64,000 bases of DNA from Lonicera japonica (GCA_021464415.1 CM038465.1:79952919-80016918); one strand, 5' to 3'; numbered from the stretch's first letter, positions 25,164-36,611 are shown. A program made the numbers and translations. Notes: generated by a model not told the origin, from the letters alone.

Positions 25164-26772
25164 TGTAGAGAGAAATATGAGAATATAAATTGTATTTTTA
25201 ATGATTCTGAATTGATATAGGAGGACCCTATCTATAGGATTATGCATAAGGGAAAAATAAATAAACATAATACAATAAGGAAGCCTAATTAATTATGTTG
25301 GTCGAAAATCAACCCTAAAGGGGGTGAATAGGGTTTACAAAACTAAATGTGGATTTAAATTTTTTTCGAAAATGTTTAAGTAATTTAACTAGCTAAACAA
25401 CTATATCAAATAAAATAAGCAATTCAACCATGCAATCAATAAATATAGCAAGTAAATAAAGAACTTGAGTTAGAAAGATTAAACCAATTGAAAACCAAGA
25501 CGTTTTGTCCACACAGTTCGGTTTGTTAGACCATACGTCCGCGCTCGGTTAGTCCCCCAAGAATTTTCATTAAAATCAATCTTCTTCTGGGTAAAGATCA
25601 AACATTAATTTACAAGTGTTGTTATCTCACACACTCTTATAAATATTGCTTTTCCACAATATTCACACAAGATATACTTCTTGCTAATTTGTGAGATTTA
25701 CCTCTCATAATTACTAAACAAGAATTAACCTTCTTGTTATTCTATGAGATTAACCTCTCACAAATGTATATTCTAATTGTTTGGTGATACACACTAATGA
25801 ACAATAACTCTAAAGTGTTTAAGAGATACAATTGAAGCTCACACTAGAGTTACTTGTTTGATCAAGATTTATAGCTCAAATAAAGAAGGATTGATTAAAA
25901 CAATTCTTGAATTTTTGAATGATGAAGATAAATGAAAAATTAGTTTGTATAAGTGTTCAAGCATACCAAAATGTGTCTTAGATAGTGTATATATAGTCCT
26001 GAAAGTGATATTGCCGTTGTTGAAGTTTAATAGAAGTTTGGTACAAAAAATAGTAAAAATTTATAAATCCAACAGCTATATTCTGGGCCATCAGTTGACT
26101 GAGCACAAGCTATCAGTCGACTGATGGACCCTGCTATCCATCAAGCCATAAGGCCAAAAATTCTAATTTTTGCACTTTTGCGTATAAGCTCCAAAATCAA
26201 TTCTAATCATTTGGGGATCTGAAAAATAAGTTCATAAGACACATATTTTCAGAAAAACTCAAAATATGAGCATTTGAATTTAATATGAATTTATTTCAAA
26301 ACCGGTTTTTACACGAATGATGTTTTGAAATGCTTTTGATTCAAACTTAGTTCTGATCAATCTAAAAATGTTATAATAATGTATGTGAGCTATAATAATC
26401 GTCAAATAAAAAACTTTACAAATAATCCTAAGCACTCGCTCAAATGTCGAATAGACGAGTCTTTGAATGCTTCGATTTATTTCTTCAATTTGATCTTCAC
26501 TTGGAGTTCTTGCCATGAAACTTTTGCATATGATCCTTGATCTTGATCTTCATGAATAACATTTTGATAAGATTGATCTTCCTTGATTTGTCTAAAGTTT
26601 GTAGAGGAATGATCTCGGTTTGGATTGATTGGTTTTAGTCCACGTATGATGATCATTGAAATGTGGCTATAATTACTTCAACACACGTGTTAAAATACAC
26701 AAGATTGATTTATTGTTATTATTAAAATAAGATAAGACCTTTAAGGTCAATAAATTATAATATATTATAACA
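25164..26772 (-). repeat. Left (3') LTR of the copia remnant, split by an insertion
   Basis: The outer part, TGTAGAG... from 25164, matches the right LTR (28951-29095) through 'cctaattaattat'. The inner end 'attataatatattataaca' resumes near 26754. The roughly 1.46 kb between (25296-26753) is foreign. Just inside the LTR, 'ctctccctcaag' read on the minus strand is a polypurine tract (CTTGAGGGAGAG). Confidence 0.7.
25296..26753. mobile_element. Insertion inside the copia LTR, LTR-like
   Basis: It begins TGTTGGTCGAAAATCAACCC and continues with 'aaagggggtgaatagggttt', a start I associate with plant LTR retrotransposon LTRs. It could be a solo LTR of about 1.4 kb. The right boundary and target duplication are not clean. 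No gene was recognised; a minus-strand frame at 26280-26516 is short and unsupported. Confidence 0.45.
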
Positions 26773-28950
26773 CTCTCCCTCAAGTAGGTACATAGATATC
26801 GAGCATGCTCAACTTGCTGATCAACCTAAAAAATATCCTATTAGAAACAACCTTAGTGAGTACATCGGCCAATTGATCTTTCAAGCGTATATGAGGCACT
26901 GCAACTATGTTTTCCTCCAATTTATCGTTAACAAAAAATCTATTAACTTCTACAGCTTTGTTCTATCATGTTGAACCGAATTTTGAATAATATCACATTT
27001 TACCTTATTATCACAGTATAACATTATAGGTTCTCTCGGTAGATAACTTATATCAGTCAATAATAACTTTAGCTACAATAATTCCTAGATTCCCATTGCC
27101 ATTCCTCAACATTTCGCTTTGGTGTTCGAACGAGAAACGACATTTTATTTCTTGCTTCGCTATATGACGAGATTCTCACAAACGAATGTGAAATATCCTG
27201 ATGTAAAACATATGTCGCCAAAATTTCCAGCCTAATCATCATCAATGTACTCTTCAATTTTCAAGAAATCATCGTTCTTTGTAAATAAAATCCCTTTTTT
27301 AAAAGCTGCCTTCAAATAACTAAGAATCTTTATCATAACCCGCATATGCTTCTCTCTAGGATTATGTATGAACTGGCTAACTATATTCAATGCATAGGAA
27401 ATATCGGGCCTAATATTTACTAAGTACATCAGCATTCCTACCAATCTCTAATAATACCATTCTATCAATAGGCACTTGATTGACTTTAACTTTCAATTTC
27501 AATAATTCTTCCATGGGAATATTTGATAGCTGGCAGGTAAACATTCCCGTTTCACTTAGTAAATTCAATGCATACTTTCGCTGAGAGATAAAGATGCCCT
27601 TTGAAGATCTATACACCTCAATCCCCAAAAAGTACTTTAGCTCGCCAAGATCTTTCATCTCAAACTCCTGAGATAAATATTTTTTCAGTGTTTCTCGTTC
27701 ACGTGGGTCATCCCCAGTAACAAACATATCTCAACATAAAAAATAAGAGCTGTGATCTTCCCATAGCACTTCTTCAAAAGTAACGTATGATCAGAATTAT
27801 TATGTTTGTACCTGAATTCCTCATTGATCTGGTAAATCTTCCAAACCAAACTCTCGGAGACTGTTTCAAGCCATACAAAGATTTTCTCAATCTACATGCT
27901 TTGTTTATGTGTTCCATAGGAACATCGTAACCTGGTGGAATCTCCATGTATACCTCATCCTTTAAATCCCTATACAAAAATGCATTGTTCACATCAAATT
28001 ATTGCAATGGCCAATCCAAATTTACCGTTAAAGAAAATAAGACACACACAGTATTAATTTTTACCATTGGTACAAATGTCTCCATATAAGCGATTCCATG
28101 TGTCTGGGTATAGCCTTTTGCTATAAGTCTTACTTTGAATCTTTCGATGGTTCCGTATGCCTTATATTTCACCGTGTAAACCCATTTACAACCAACACGC
28201 TTTTTATCCACTGGTAACTCAACTATATCCTATGTACCATTCTTCATTAGAGATTTCATATTTTCGTCAATTACTACTTTCCATGTTGGATCGCCCAAGA
28301 TTTCCTGCACACTATTATGAATAAATACAGAGGATAACTTACAAATCACTTATTCGATTTAAATAACTTATTATAAGACACATAATTGCTCATGGGGTGT
28401 TTATCTTTACTAGTAAGATTAGATTCATATGTAAGTTTAGGTACGCCTCTATTAATTCGGTTAGGAAGTTGTTATTTTTTTAGGTTCATGAGAAAATACC
28501 TGAGGATCAGGATAAAGTACTTGATATTCAAATGTGTTAGAAGGAAACAAGTAGTTATTCATACCAAGCAATATAAAGCTTAAATATTGTGGCGAATTTA
28601 GTGGTGAACTCGGGAGCTTGATTCTGGTGAATTCGGCAATAAACTTAGTGGATTTGGTAGTCGGGAGGTTAACTGTGGAGGTACCTTAAATTGAATTATG
28701 TTATCCTCGTCCTTAGTAACAAAATCAAACACGTGAACTTTACTATAAAATACCCCTGAAGTTCAACTTGATGAAAATACATATTTTCTTCATGAAAAAC
28801 AACTTCCATGGTCATGTATAATTTTCGAGTGTAAGGATGATAACACCTATACCCTTTATAAGAAGATGAGTAATCCACAAAAACGCATTTGAGAGAAAGG
28901 GATTCTAAGATTTTTAGATGATTTAACCTTGCTCTAATACAGTATTAACG
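26773..28950 (-). pseudogene. Ty1/copia pol remnant: integrase C-terminus, RT, RNase H
   Basis: The element reads right to left. 28878-28750 encodes the integrase C-terminal region (YSSSYKGYRCYHP...VVFHE). 28211-27999 is the start of reverse transcriptase (VGCKWVYTVKYKAYGTIERF). 27992-27774 continues RT (AFLYRDLKDEVYMEIPPGY, YGLKQSPRVWF). 27727-27410 is the post-catalytic part (DLGELKYFLGIEV), and 27444-27232 the RNase H side (RPDISYALNIVSQF). The catalytic YVDD region at about 27727-27740 is disrupted by a small deletion and frame change. Gag, protease and most of integrase are missing: only about 70 bp separate the integrase tail from the primer site. It is a dead, internally deleted copia element. 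Confidence 0.88.
28931..28948 (-). other. Degenerate copia primer binding site
   Basis: On the minus strand TTAATACTGTATTAGAGC resembles the usual initiator-methionine tRNA site (TGGTATCAGAGC) with several changes. It lies two bases inside the right LTR, where a 5' LTR primer site belongs. Confidence 0.6.
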
Positions 28951-29095
28951 TGTAGAGAAATATGATAATATGAATTGTATTTCTAACGATTCTGAATTGA
29001 TACATGATGATCCTACTTATAGGGTTATTCATAAGGGAACAATAAAGAAATATAATGCAATAAGAAAACCTAATTAATTATAATATATTCTAACA
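28951..29095 (-). repeat. Right (5') LTR of the copia remnant
   Basis: This 145-bp LTR runs from TGTAGAGAAATATG to ATATTCTAACA and matches the two halves of the left LTR. The TG...CA ends are correct on both strands. Confidence 0.72.
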
Positions 29096-29582
29096 CAAGG
29101 GAACATTTACATTGGCCTTAATCCACTTTAAAGTCAAAATGTTTCTTAATTGGACGTGGTGGGCCCACGGATATATAGGACTCGGAGTGGTTGACTATAA
29201 GACCCTTCCATGTTGCTGCAATATACCAATACCAGCAAGAAATCCATTAGCCTATGTAGGTTATTACTTTTTTTCCGTTTTTTAGCATTCAAAAAAAGGT
29301 TTACGACTTTTATCCATGAAATAGTCCCTCCTTCAGCACAATATCTACGACCTGAGTGGACGCTAGGGGTGTTATGACTAATCTAATATTGACTGAATAA
29401 ATTAAATTATTTTTAATTATTTTAATAAAAATTGAATTGGAAAAATTTCAAAATTGAAATGACAAAATTGAACTGAAATTGAATAGATTTAAGTTGGGTT
29501 ACCATTTTTGCAAACTGAATCAAACCGAATTAATATTCTTTACTAAGTTCCTATTATATATTTATATATCTATTTATGATTG

Positions 29583-31133
29583 TGTGAGAATCCGCAAATG
29601 CGATCCCCGAGTCTCGTCTCCGTTCGGTTGGGCGTCTAAAACGTCGGAACAGATTCCGTCGTTCCATTTGCTGGAGCATTTTGATAATTCATATCACATG
29701 TCCTTATGTTCTATTTCTAGATGCAAAGGGGTTCATTCAAAGTCGCCAGTACGTTTTACGAGAAAACGGACAAAAAGGGTCGTGTAAGAGGAAAGGCTAT
29801 AGACAAGCCTTTCTTTACACGTTTGTCTACGAAACCAAGATTCTATAGGGTTCGGAAACTATATTACGGTTTGGGAAGGTGTTAAGCATCCATTCCTCCC
29901 TTTCGGTCTCTAGTGGTCTTTTATATGTTTATTCTATGTTGAAAAACTTGGATGCTTTTACTGACAGTCTACTACTTTCTAAGTGAAAATCCTAATTTTG
30001 GGAAAACGGGGAAAGGGATGAAAACCTCTGTGTTCCGAGATCCAATGTTTAGTTTTGAGAAATACAAATACAAGTGTCAAGAGTTTGTTTTTAGAGGGAG
30101 TTTTACCGTGTTATTTCTCAGATAACGACGATTTTTCTCGGATTTTTGATTTATTTGGAAAAAGTGTTGGATCTTGTATCGGAATTAATTCAATATGGAA
30201 TTGGAACTCTTGAGGGGAGTTCTACCAGACATATCACAATCTATGAAACAGATGGGATATACCGGATTTTTAATTCATAAGTAAGTTTTATCGGTTCGGG
30301 TTTTGAAAATAGAATTTTATCCGGATGATAATATACTTACTCTTTTGGTTTTGAAAATGGTTTTATCAGGGTCTTTTGTTTTGAAAATGGTAGACTATTT
30401 GTAACCTGACAATAAGTTTATTCAAATAAAACGTGGACAAAACAACAGAAGTAAAACAAGTACACATATATCTAATTTAAATACTAGAAGGGACTTTCTT
30501 TACCTTCCCGACGAGAATAATAATAAGAAAGAAAATATGATACAGAGGAGAGATTTTCGGCGATGATAATCTTTTCCTTCTTTAGATATTTTCGAGAATT
30601 CAATTCCAGAGACGGGACACGTCGAGTGTCGAGAATAAATTCGATAATTCTTCAGAAATAAGACGAGAATCGAGAATGCTTAATGAAAGACTAAAAAATC
30701 CGATATAAGCCAATAATTCTTCAATCCCCAAATTGCTGCCTTGAACCCTTGGGGGGTGTTGGCATATTTATACTGCTCGGGGAAGATTGTCGCACGACAC
30801 TTCTCCAAAAGGGGCATATGTCGCGCGACAATGTGATATGTCGTGCGACAAACGGCTAAAGTGATGTTTCTGACAGACTAATGTGTTAGAGAGTGGATGG
30901 TCTGGTGTCAGGAGGGATTGTCGCGCGACATAGTGGGATTGTCGCGCGACATATCAGTGATTGTCGCACGACAATGTGATATGTCGTGCGACAATCTCTC
31001 TTAAATGTAGGTTTGTTGGCCAACAAACCCTTTTGGGGTAGTTTTGGGTACTCGGGTGAGTCTCGGACCCAAAAATAGTAGTTCTCAAAGGTCGTTAGGG
31101 TTCTTGCAGGGGTCACGGATCGGGGTGTCTACA
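29583..31133 (-). repeat. 3' LTR of the gypsy element
   Basis: This 1551-bp LTR runs (plus strand) from TGTGAGAATCCGCAAATGCG to CGGGGTGTCTACA. A minus-strand TATA box lies at 30765-30772 (TATAAATA). Seven copies or near copies of TGTCGCGCGACA lie at 30788-30993, upstream of that TATA box in the element's sense. Confidence 0.93.
30788..30993 (-). promoter_or_regulatory. Palindrome cluster in the 3' LTR (7 sites)
   Basis: Sites start at 30788, 30819, 30839, 30919, 30940, 30962 and 30982. Three are exact TGTCGCGCGACA; two read TGTCGCACGACA and two TGTCGTGCGACA, that is, C-to-T type changes on one strand or the other at a CpG. Successive spacings are 31, 20, 80, 21, 22 and 20 bp. Confidence 0.75.
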
Positions 31134-31377
31134 GACACTCTCGACTCAAGCTCATTGCTTACAAGAAATTGAGGCGACTGGAAGAGACCATGATCCATGG
31201 CTTCCGCAAGGACTCTAAGGAAATGTGTGTTATGCAAAAAGTGTTCGTGAGTGCCTCCGGAGAGGGCTTGTGTTTGGTTTTGCCTCCGGAGAGGGCTTTT
31301 GTTACCTCATTGCCTCTTTCGAGGGCTTTTATTTGCTCTACTCGCCTCAGATGGGAGGACTACCATTGTTCCATTGA
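31134..31377. other. Junction next to the 3' LTR; no polypurine tract seen
   Basis: In element orientation the sequence just before the 3' LTR is GAGTCGAGAGTGTC, not a run of purines. On the plus strand a frame starting near 31142 reads ...LKLIAYKKLRRLEETMIHGF and runs into the tandem repeat. It may be a captured coding fragment, but I recognise no family. Confidence 0.35.
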
Positions 31378-31700
31378 GCCTCTCTGGGAGGGCTTCGCCT
31401 TAGGTGGGAAGACTACCATTGCTACACTGTGCCTCTCTGGGAGGGCTTCGCCTCTGGTGGGAGGACTACCATTGCTCCACTGTGCCTCTCTGGGAGGGCT
31501 TCGCCTCAGGTGGGAGGATTATCCTTGCTCCACTGTGCCTCTCTGGGAGGGCTTCGCCTCAGGTGGTAGGACTACCATTGCTACACTGTGCCTCTCTGGG
31601 AGGGCTTCGCTCTTCTTGCCTCAGGTGGGAGGACTACCATCGCTACATTGTGCCTCTCTGGGAGAGCTTTTGATCTGTAAGAAGAAAGAAAATTGCCTCT
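31378..31700. repeat. 53-bp tandem repeat, about six units
   Basis: Units beginning GCCTCTCTGGGAGGGCTTCG start at 31378, 31431, 31484, 31537, 31590 and 31652 (the last spacing is 62 because of a 9-bp insertion). Variants such as 'gcctccggagagggctt' extend it on both sides (31254-31735). It lies between the antisense genes and the 3' LTR, where Tat-lineage elements often grow tandem arrays. Confidence 0.8.
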
Positions 31701-31739
31701 GGGAGGGCTTTCATGAGTAATTTTGCCTCTAACGAGGGC

Positions 31740-32579
31740 TTGTGTTGTACTCTGGTGAATTTGTTTGTTGTCTCTCTTAGACTGCTAGAGTGAGAGAGAG
31801 AAATTTTTTTGAGGGTGAAAAGAGCTCATCGAGGTCTAATCTGTTATCTAGATGTCCGTTTTCCTGTATTCTTTCTGAACTTTACTCTCATGTTTTCCTC
31901 GAGTGAGGATACTTCTCTCAGAAGGCAATTTTCGGAATTTCTCTTGCTCTCCGCAGAGTGATGTTTCGAGGATTTCCAAACCATCTCATATGTATCGTGC
32001 TGAAAAGAAAATTTGTTTGAAAGTTCAATCTCTGATCTCTGTTCTTATTTTTCTCTTTTGGTGGGCCCACATCGTATTCTGTTTTTCGATGCCCTTATTT
32101 CTCCCTCTTTTTGGGAAAGACTTTTCCTGGCCTTCTCTGTTTTTGACCAGGAGTCTTTTTATCACTTTCTTGCGATCAGGAGCCTTACTCACCCAAAACG
32201 AAGCCCTGAGCTGGTTTTGGCCTAGCTGTCACTTTTGGTGTGGCTCTCCCTGTCACTCTGGATTTCTGTTTCTCTCGCTCGCTTTGGGCGCTCATGCGGG
32301 TTCTTCCTATTTTCTACTCTTTCAATTTTTTCTATTCCCGTCTCATCTTGATATTTTGTTTTTTCTCATTGATGGTCTCGGTCTTTCTAGGAGATCAGAG
32401 ACTACTTTAACTATTTGTATTTTGTTCTCGCTTTTTCGGAGAGATGATTTTGGAAGTCCTCCTGGAATTTTCATCCTGGGTGTGCGGTTTTTAGCAATTT
32501 TTTCGAAAACCGATTCTCTGGAGTACCCCCTGCAAGAGATAAAATGAGACAAGGGTCAAAAAATCAGAGGAGGGGGGAT
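31740..32579. other. Non-coding spacer in the gypsy element, pyrimidine-rich
   Basis: Open frames here (for example 31903-32547 plus) are rich in Phe, Ser and Leu because of the T/C-rich composition, and match no family I know. It leads into the antisense gene 1 promoter. Confidence 0.4.
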
Positions 32580-32663
32580 TATCGCGCGACACTTCGGTGT
32601 ATGGCTCTTTGTCGCGCGACAATGTGGCCATTTGTCGCGCGACAATCCTCTTCACTATATAAG
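32580..32663 (+). promoter_or_regulatory. Promoter of antisense gene 1: three palindromes and a TATA box
   Basis: TATCGCGCGACA (32580-32591, one change) is followed by two exact TGTCGCGCGACA sites (32610-32621 and 32633-32644), then a TATA box TATATAAG at 32656-32663. The spacings are 30 and 23 bp. The predicted leader to the ATG at 32801 is CT-rich. Confidence 0.7.
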
Positions 32664-32800
32664 TCCCTTGCTGAGCTCATTCCACCTCATTCTCTCCCTT
32701 CTCTTTCTCTTTCTAGCCCTCCTTCTCTCTTCTCCCAAGCGCAGAAGCCCTGCCGCTTTTCTGACTTTTTTGATTTTTCTCACATATTCCATATACACGG

Positions 32801-35800
32801 ATGGACCATGCACATCCTGATAGACTGGAGGGTGACCAGGAGGAGGTCACTTTTACTGACGCTCAGGGCGTTCTTCGCTGTAGCCCTCACCACGACGACT
32901 GGGCGAACCTCGATTGGTACGGTGAGGATGGGGTAGACCGCGGTCGGGCGGTGGTCTACCGAGACGTTACCCGGGCTGCTCCGGTCCCGGACGTTTCGTG
33001 GCTCTTAATGGAGCCTGTTTCTCACGAGATTCGTTGTCGATCTCTGGTATGTCTTCTTTTTTATTCGTTCATTTATTTCTGTCGTTTCCTGCATGTTATT
33101 TAAACAAATGTTAATATGCATGTCTGCCTAGAAATAACATCCGATTTTAGTGAACACATACTTTTATTTGTGATACCCCTTTATGCTTTAAAAAATTACA
33201 TAATTTACCCCTATAACCCTATATCTCTCATAATTACACCAAAGTACCCTCAGGTTTTGGAAAATTACATAATTTACCCTTATAACCCTATATATCTCAT
33301 AATTACACCAAAGTACCCTCAGGTTTGGAAAATTACATAATTTACCCTTATAACCCAATATCTCTCATAATTACACCAAAGTACCCTCAGGTTTGGAAAA
33401 TTACATAATTTACCCTTATAACCCAATATCTCTCATAATTACACCAAAGTACCCTCAGGTTTGGAAAATTACATAATTTACCCTTATAACCCTATATCTC
33501 TCATAATTACACCAAAGTACCCTCAGGTTTGGAAAATTACATAATTTACCCTTATAATCCTATATCTCTCATAATTACACCAAAGTACCCTAAGGTTTTA
33601 GAAAATTTCATAATTTACCCTTATAACCCTATATCTCTCATAATTACACCAAAGTACCCTCAGGTTTGGAAAATTACATAATTTACCCTTATAACCTTAT
33701 ATCTCTCATAATTACACCAAAGTACCCTCAGGTTTTGGAAAATTACATAATTTACCCCTATAACCCTATATCTCTCATAATTACACCAAAGTACCCTCAA
33801 ATTTTGGAAAATTACATAATTTACCCCTATAACCCCATATCTCTCATAATTACACCAAAGTCCCCTTAGGTTTGGAAAATTACATAATTTACCCCTATAA
33901 CCCTATATCTCTCATAATTACACCAAAGTACCCTCAGGTTTGGAAAATTACATAATTTACCCTTATAACCCTATATCTCATAATTACACCAAAGTACCCT
34001 CATAATCCTGTACTCGTTCTTTTTGTCTGTAGTGGGTTGGCCGTGGTTGGGGTTGTCCCAACACCATTTTCTTAGAGTGACGACAGGCACCGGCTCCTGT
34101 CCAGGAGTTGCTCTTTGCGACTCCTTTTGGTTCTTTGTTCGATGCCCTCCCGGAGCGGGTGTCTAGAGCAACTGTGTTGGTGTCGGCTCTAGCCTGTCAC
34201 TGGTGGGACACCAGTCATACTTTTCACTGGAGCTGGGGGGAGATAACGATGACCCCCCTCGACTTATTTGCTTTGATCGAGATTCCTTCAGGGGGTCCCT
34301 TTACAGATCGATGTCCCCTTGCGTCTGACAGCAGAGGGCATTGTTGGTGCACTAGGATGGTTCCCGAAGCGACGGAGTTCCAGTGATACGATTCCTCGGG
34401 CTGTCTTGGTTACGCGGCTAGCCACAGAGAGAGCTTGATTAGTTGCTTCAGGAGTGCCGATGACCCGTCAGGAAGCGCGCCAGTATGCCCGCGTCCTTCT
34501 TTTACTGACGCTCCATGATCTGTTTGAGGCCCGTGGGGGGGACACGGCCCATCTTTGGTGGATGCCTTATCTCCGGGATTTCAGCATCATGTTCGACTAT
34601 GATTGGGGCGGTTTTATTCTTGCCGTCCTCTATGATGCTATGGACCAGGTTTCTCGCCACTTAGCCCTGAACCTTAAGGGCTTTTCTTTGCTGTGGGAGG
34701 TATATACTTTTGTTCCCTTATCTTTGTTCCAGTCCTTTACTTTTTATTTGTTGATTGTTGCTGATATTCTTTATGTTTCTTCTTCAGAGTTGGTTTGTGG
34801 CATATACTCGTTTGGGTCGCGCCCAGGTAGATCTCCTCGTTGAGAACGAGGATCAGTTCCCTTCCTCCGTTAATTCATTGCGGGAAACTGCAGGGCTCCT
34901 TATGTATACCGGACTCGGGAGACCGGAGCTGCTGCCGTCCATGACCTGCTGGAGGAGCAGGTAAATATCTTAGTATTCTTTCTTTTTAATAAATAAATTA
35001 TAAATACAATATAAATAACTGAAATAAATTTTTGTTCTTTTTTGTAGATTGAGTGGGCCCCCTGGGGTGATCTGGGTCTCCATTTCGGATATGGCCGTGC
35101 TCTGACCGCCTAGACGACCAGGCGGCTGATTAGGGATGAGTACGGCATTCTTTTCTACTTGGGCGAGAGAGTTATTCGCCAGCATACACCGGCCCAGTGG
35201 CCCCGAGTTCCACTATTTCCACCGGTTCTGATGAGGCGGATGGGTGAGATTAACCCGGTGAAGGTGCAGGCCTTGGTTGACGGGCTTGGCTTTCAGACGT
35301 TCACTGAGGAGGGAGACTATGTTGCTTTCGTCGCTTATTATTTGATGAGGGAGCCGAAGGGGACTCGGGGACGGGTCTTTTATGAGAGATATCGGGCGTT
35401 GAGAGGCGATCCCCATTATATACGAGGACAGACCCACCTAGCTAGGATGGTTCCGGGTCACTTGCCACCTGTCCCCAATCAGAGGGACAATATTTTGAAT
35501 TCCGAGGATAAGGACCCCGAGGGGGAGAGGGACATTCCTGCTGCTGCCGAGGGTGGTGATAGATCAGGGGGTGAGGGAGGTGATACGACGGTAGCTCCGG
35601 AGCAGCCGCCTCAGACGACACCCATGGAGGAGGAGCGCGCTGAGGGATTTGAGTTTCCTACCGGCCCTTCTGTGTCTCCGGAGGTCCTTTTCGATGCTGC
35701 CGAGGCTGCTGAGGGAAGAGCAGGATTTTTCGAGCCGTCCTGGGAGCCTGCGGACCTTGGGGCAGATTATGAGCAGTTTGGGCGGACCCCTCCTGCTGCG

Positions 35801-36611
35801 GCGACTACTCCTTCTAGTGGGGTCCCGCCTTTGAGAGCGATAGCTATGGTGGATCCTCCAGGTGTCTGTACCTACGCTACACTGACCCCTCTTTCGTCGA
35901 CTGCTATGGGCCCTCCAGCCCGATCATCAGGTCTCGGCGGCTTATCTTCTCGCCCTCTTTTGTTCCCTATTCGCGAGGAGGGATGGTCCACTTCCGCTGA
36001 TGTTCCGGCGGGGTCGTCCATTCCTTGGGTAGATCTACCCCTACTTCCCAGAGATATCTCTTATGTCGGCGCCGATTTACGTCGATACACTGTCCCGGAG
36101 TATCCTCTTTTTGAGGATGTTTTTGACTACTTGGGTGGTCGCCCTGGTGATGAGGTACTTACTTTAACTTCTCTTGATACTTTTATATCTATATTTATTT
36201 ATCTTGACTGTGCTGATTCTCTTATCTTATGTTTTTTATAGCGGGTGAGTGTACATGTGGCGAATCTGCGGGCTTGGCACGCCCAGTATCTCTACAGCTG
36301 GAACCTGCTCCAGTACGTCGGTCGAGACCCTCCAGCATACATGCGTGACTATCATAGGGCTATTGACATTTTTTTACGGCCGGACGGCCCCCTAACTTCT
36401 TCTCATGCTCGGACAGAGTCTCGGAGGAGTAGTAGTCGGACCTCCAGGCGTTCTCGGTCCTCGGATGATCCGTCCTACGGCTCCTATCCAGTCGACGGGG
36501 CCCTTCCAGACGACAGTTCCTCCTACTCAAGGCGTCTCAATAGTTGACCTTACTCCCGAGGAGGGCTCGGGTGATAGTGGGAGAGTGTCAAAACGCGCTC
36601 GAATAGATTAG
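32801..36611 (+). pseudogene. Antisense gene 1: plant mobile domain (PMD)-like, five exons
   Basis: Proposed exons are 32801-33046, 34033-34699, 34788-34960, 35048-36154 and 36242-36547 (or to 36611 in another frame), all with GT-AG junctions (for example CTG|GTATGT, TGTAG|TGG, GAG|GTATAT). Exon 2 carries the PMD-like core ALACHWWDTSHTFHWSWGEI then MTPLDLFALIEIP, similar to the 'THTFHLPWGEMT-TL-D' signature of PMD (aminotransferase-like) proteins, the family of Arabidopsis MAIN and MAIL1. Later parts read RQEARQYARVLLLLTLHDLF and WAPWGDLGLHFGYGRAL. The tail is acidic and Ser-rich, with a basic end (VSKRARID) that could be a nuclear signal. Breaks: in-frame stops at 34078-34080, 34436-34438 and 35111-35113, a frameshift near 34386, and possibly more in exons 3 and 5. 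It lies antisense to gag-pol, between pol and the 3' LTR. Antisense extra ORFs are known in Tat-lineage elements; PMD capture by transposons is also known. The role here is unknown. Confidence 0.72.
33188..34005. repeat. 68-bp minisatellite, about 12 units, in intron 1 of antisense gene 1
   Basis: Units such as 'aaaattacataatttaccc' + 'ttataaccctatatctctca' + 'taattacaccaaagtaccctc' + 'aggtttgg' repeat with a 68-bp period (starts near 33261, 33329, 33397, 33465, 33533 and onward). Units differ by only a few bases, implying recent expansion or homogenisation. The array fills nearly the whole 986-bp intron (33047-34032). Confidence 0.9.

Noticed and set aside
29096..29363. A target duplication for the copia remnant
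   Set aside because: The bases next to the two LTRs (atagg and caagg) match at only three of five positions, too weak to claim.
31169..31720. 183-codon frame with repeated peptide motifs
   Set aside because: It is mostly the 53-bp tandem repeat read through; the repeat is open in other frames as well, so it is not evidence of a protein.
31903..32547. 214-codon open frame in the gypsy element
   Set aside because: Its Phe/Leu/Ser-rich content follows from T/C-rich DNA. It has no domain and lies upstream of the antisense gene 1 promoter.
33188..34005. CRISPR-like regular repeat array
   Set aside because: Units are head-to-tail with no unique spacers, and this is a plant nuclear genome; it is a minisatellite.
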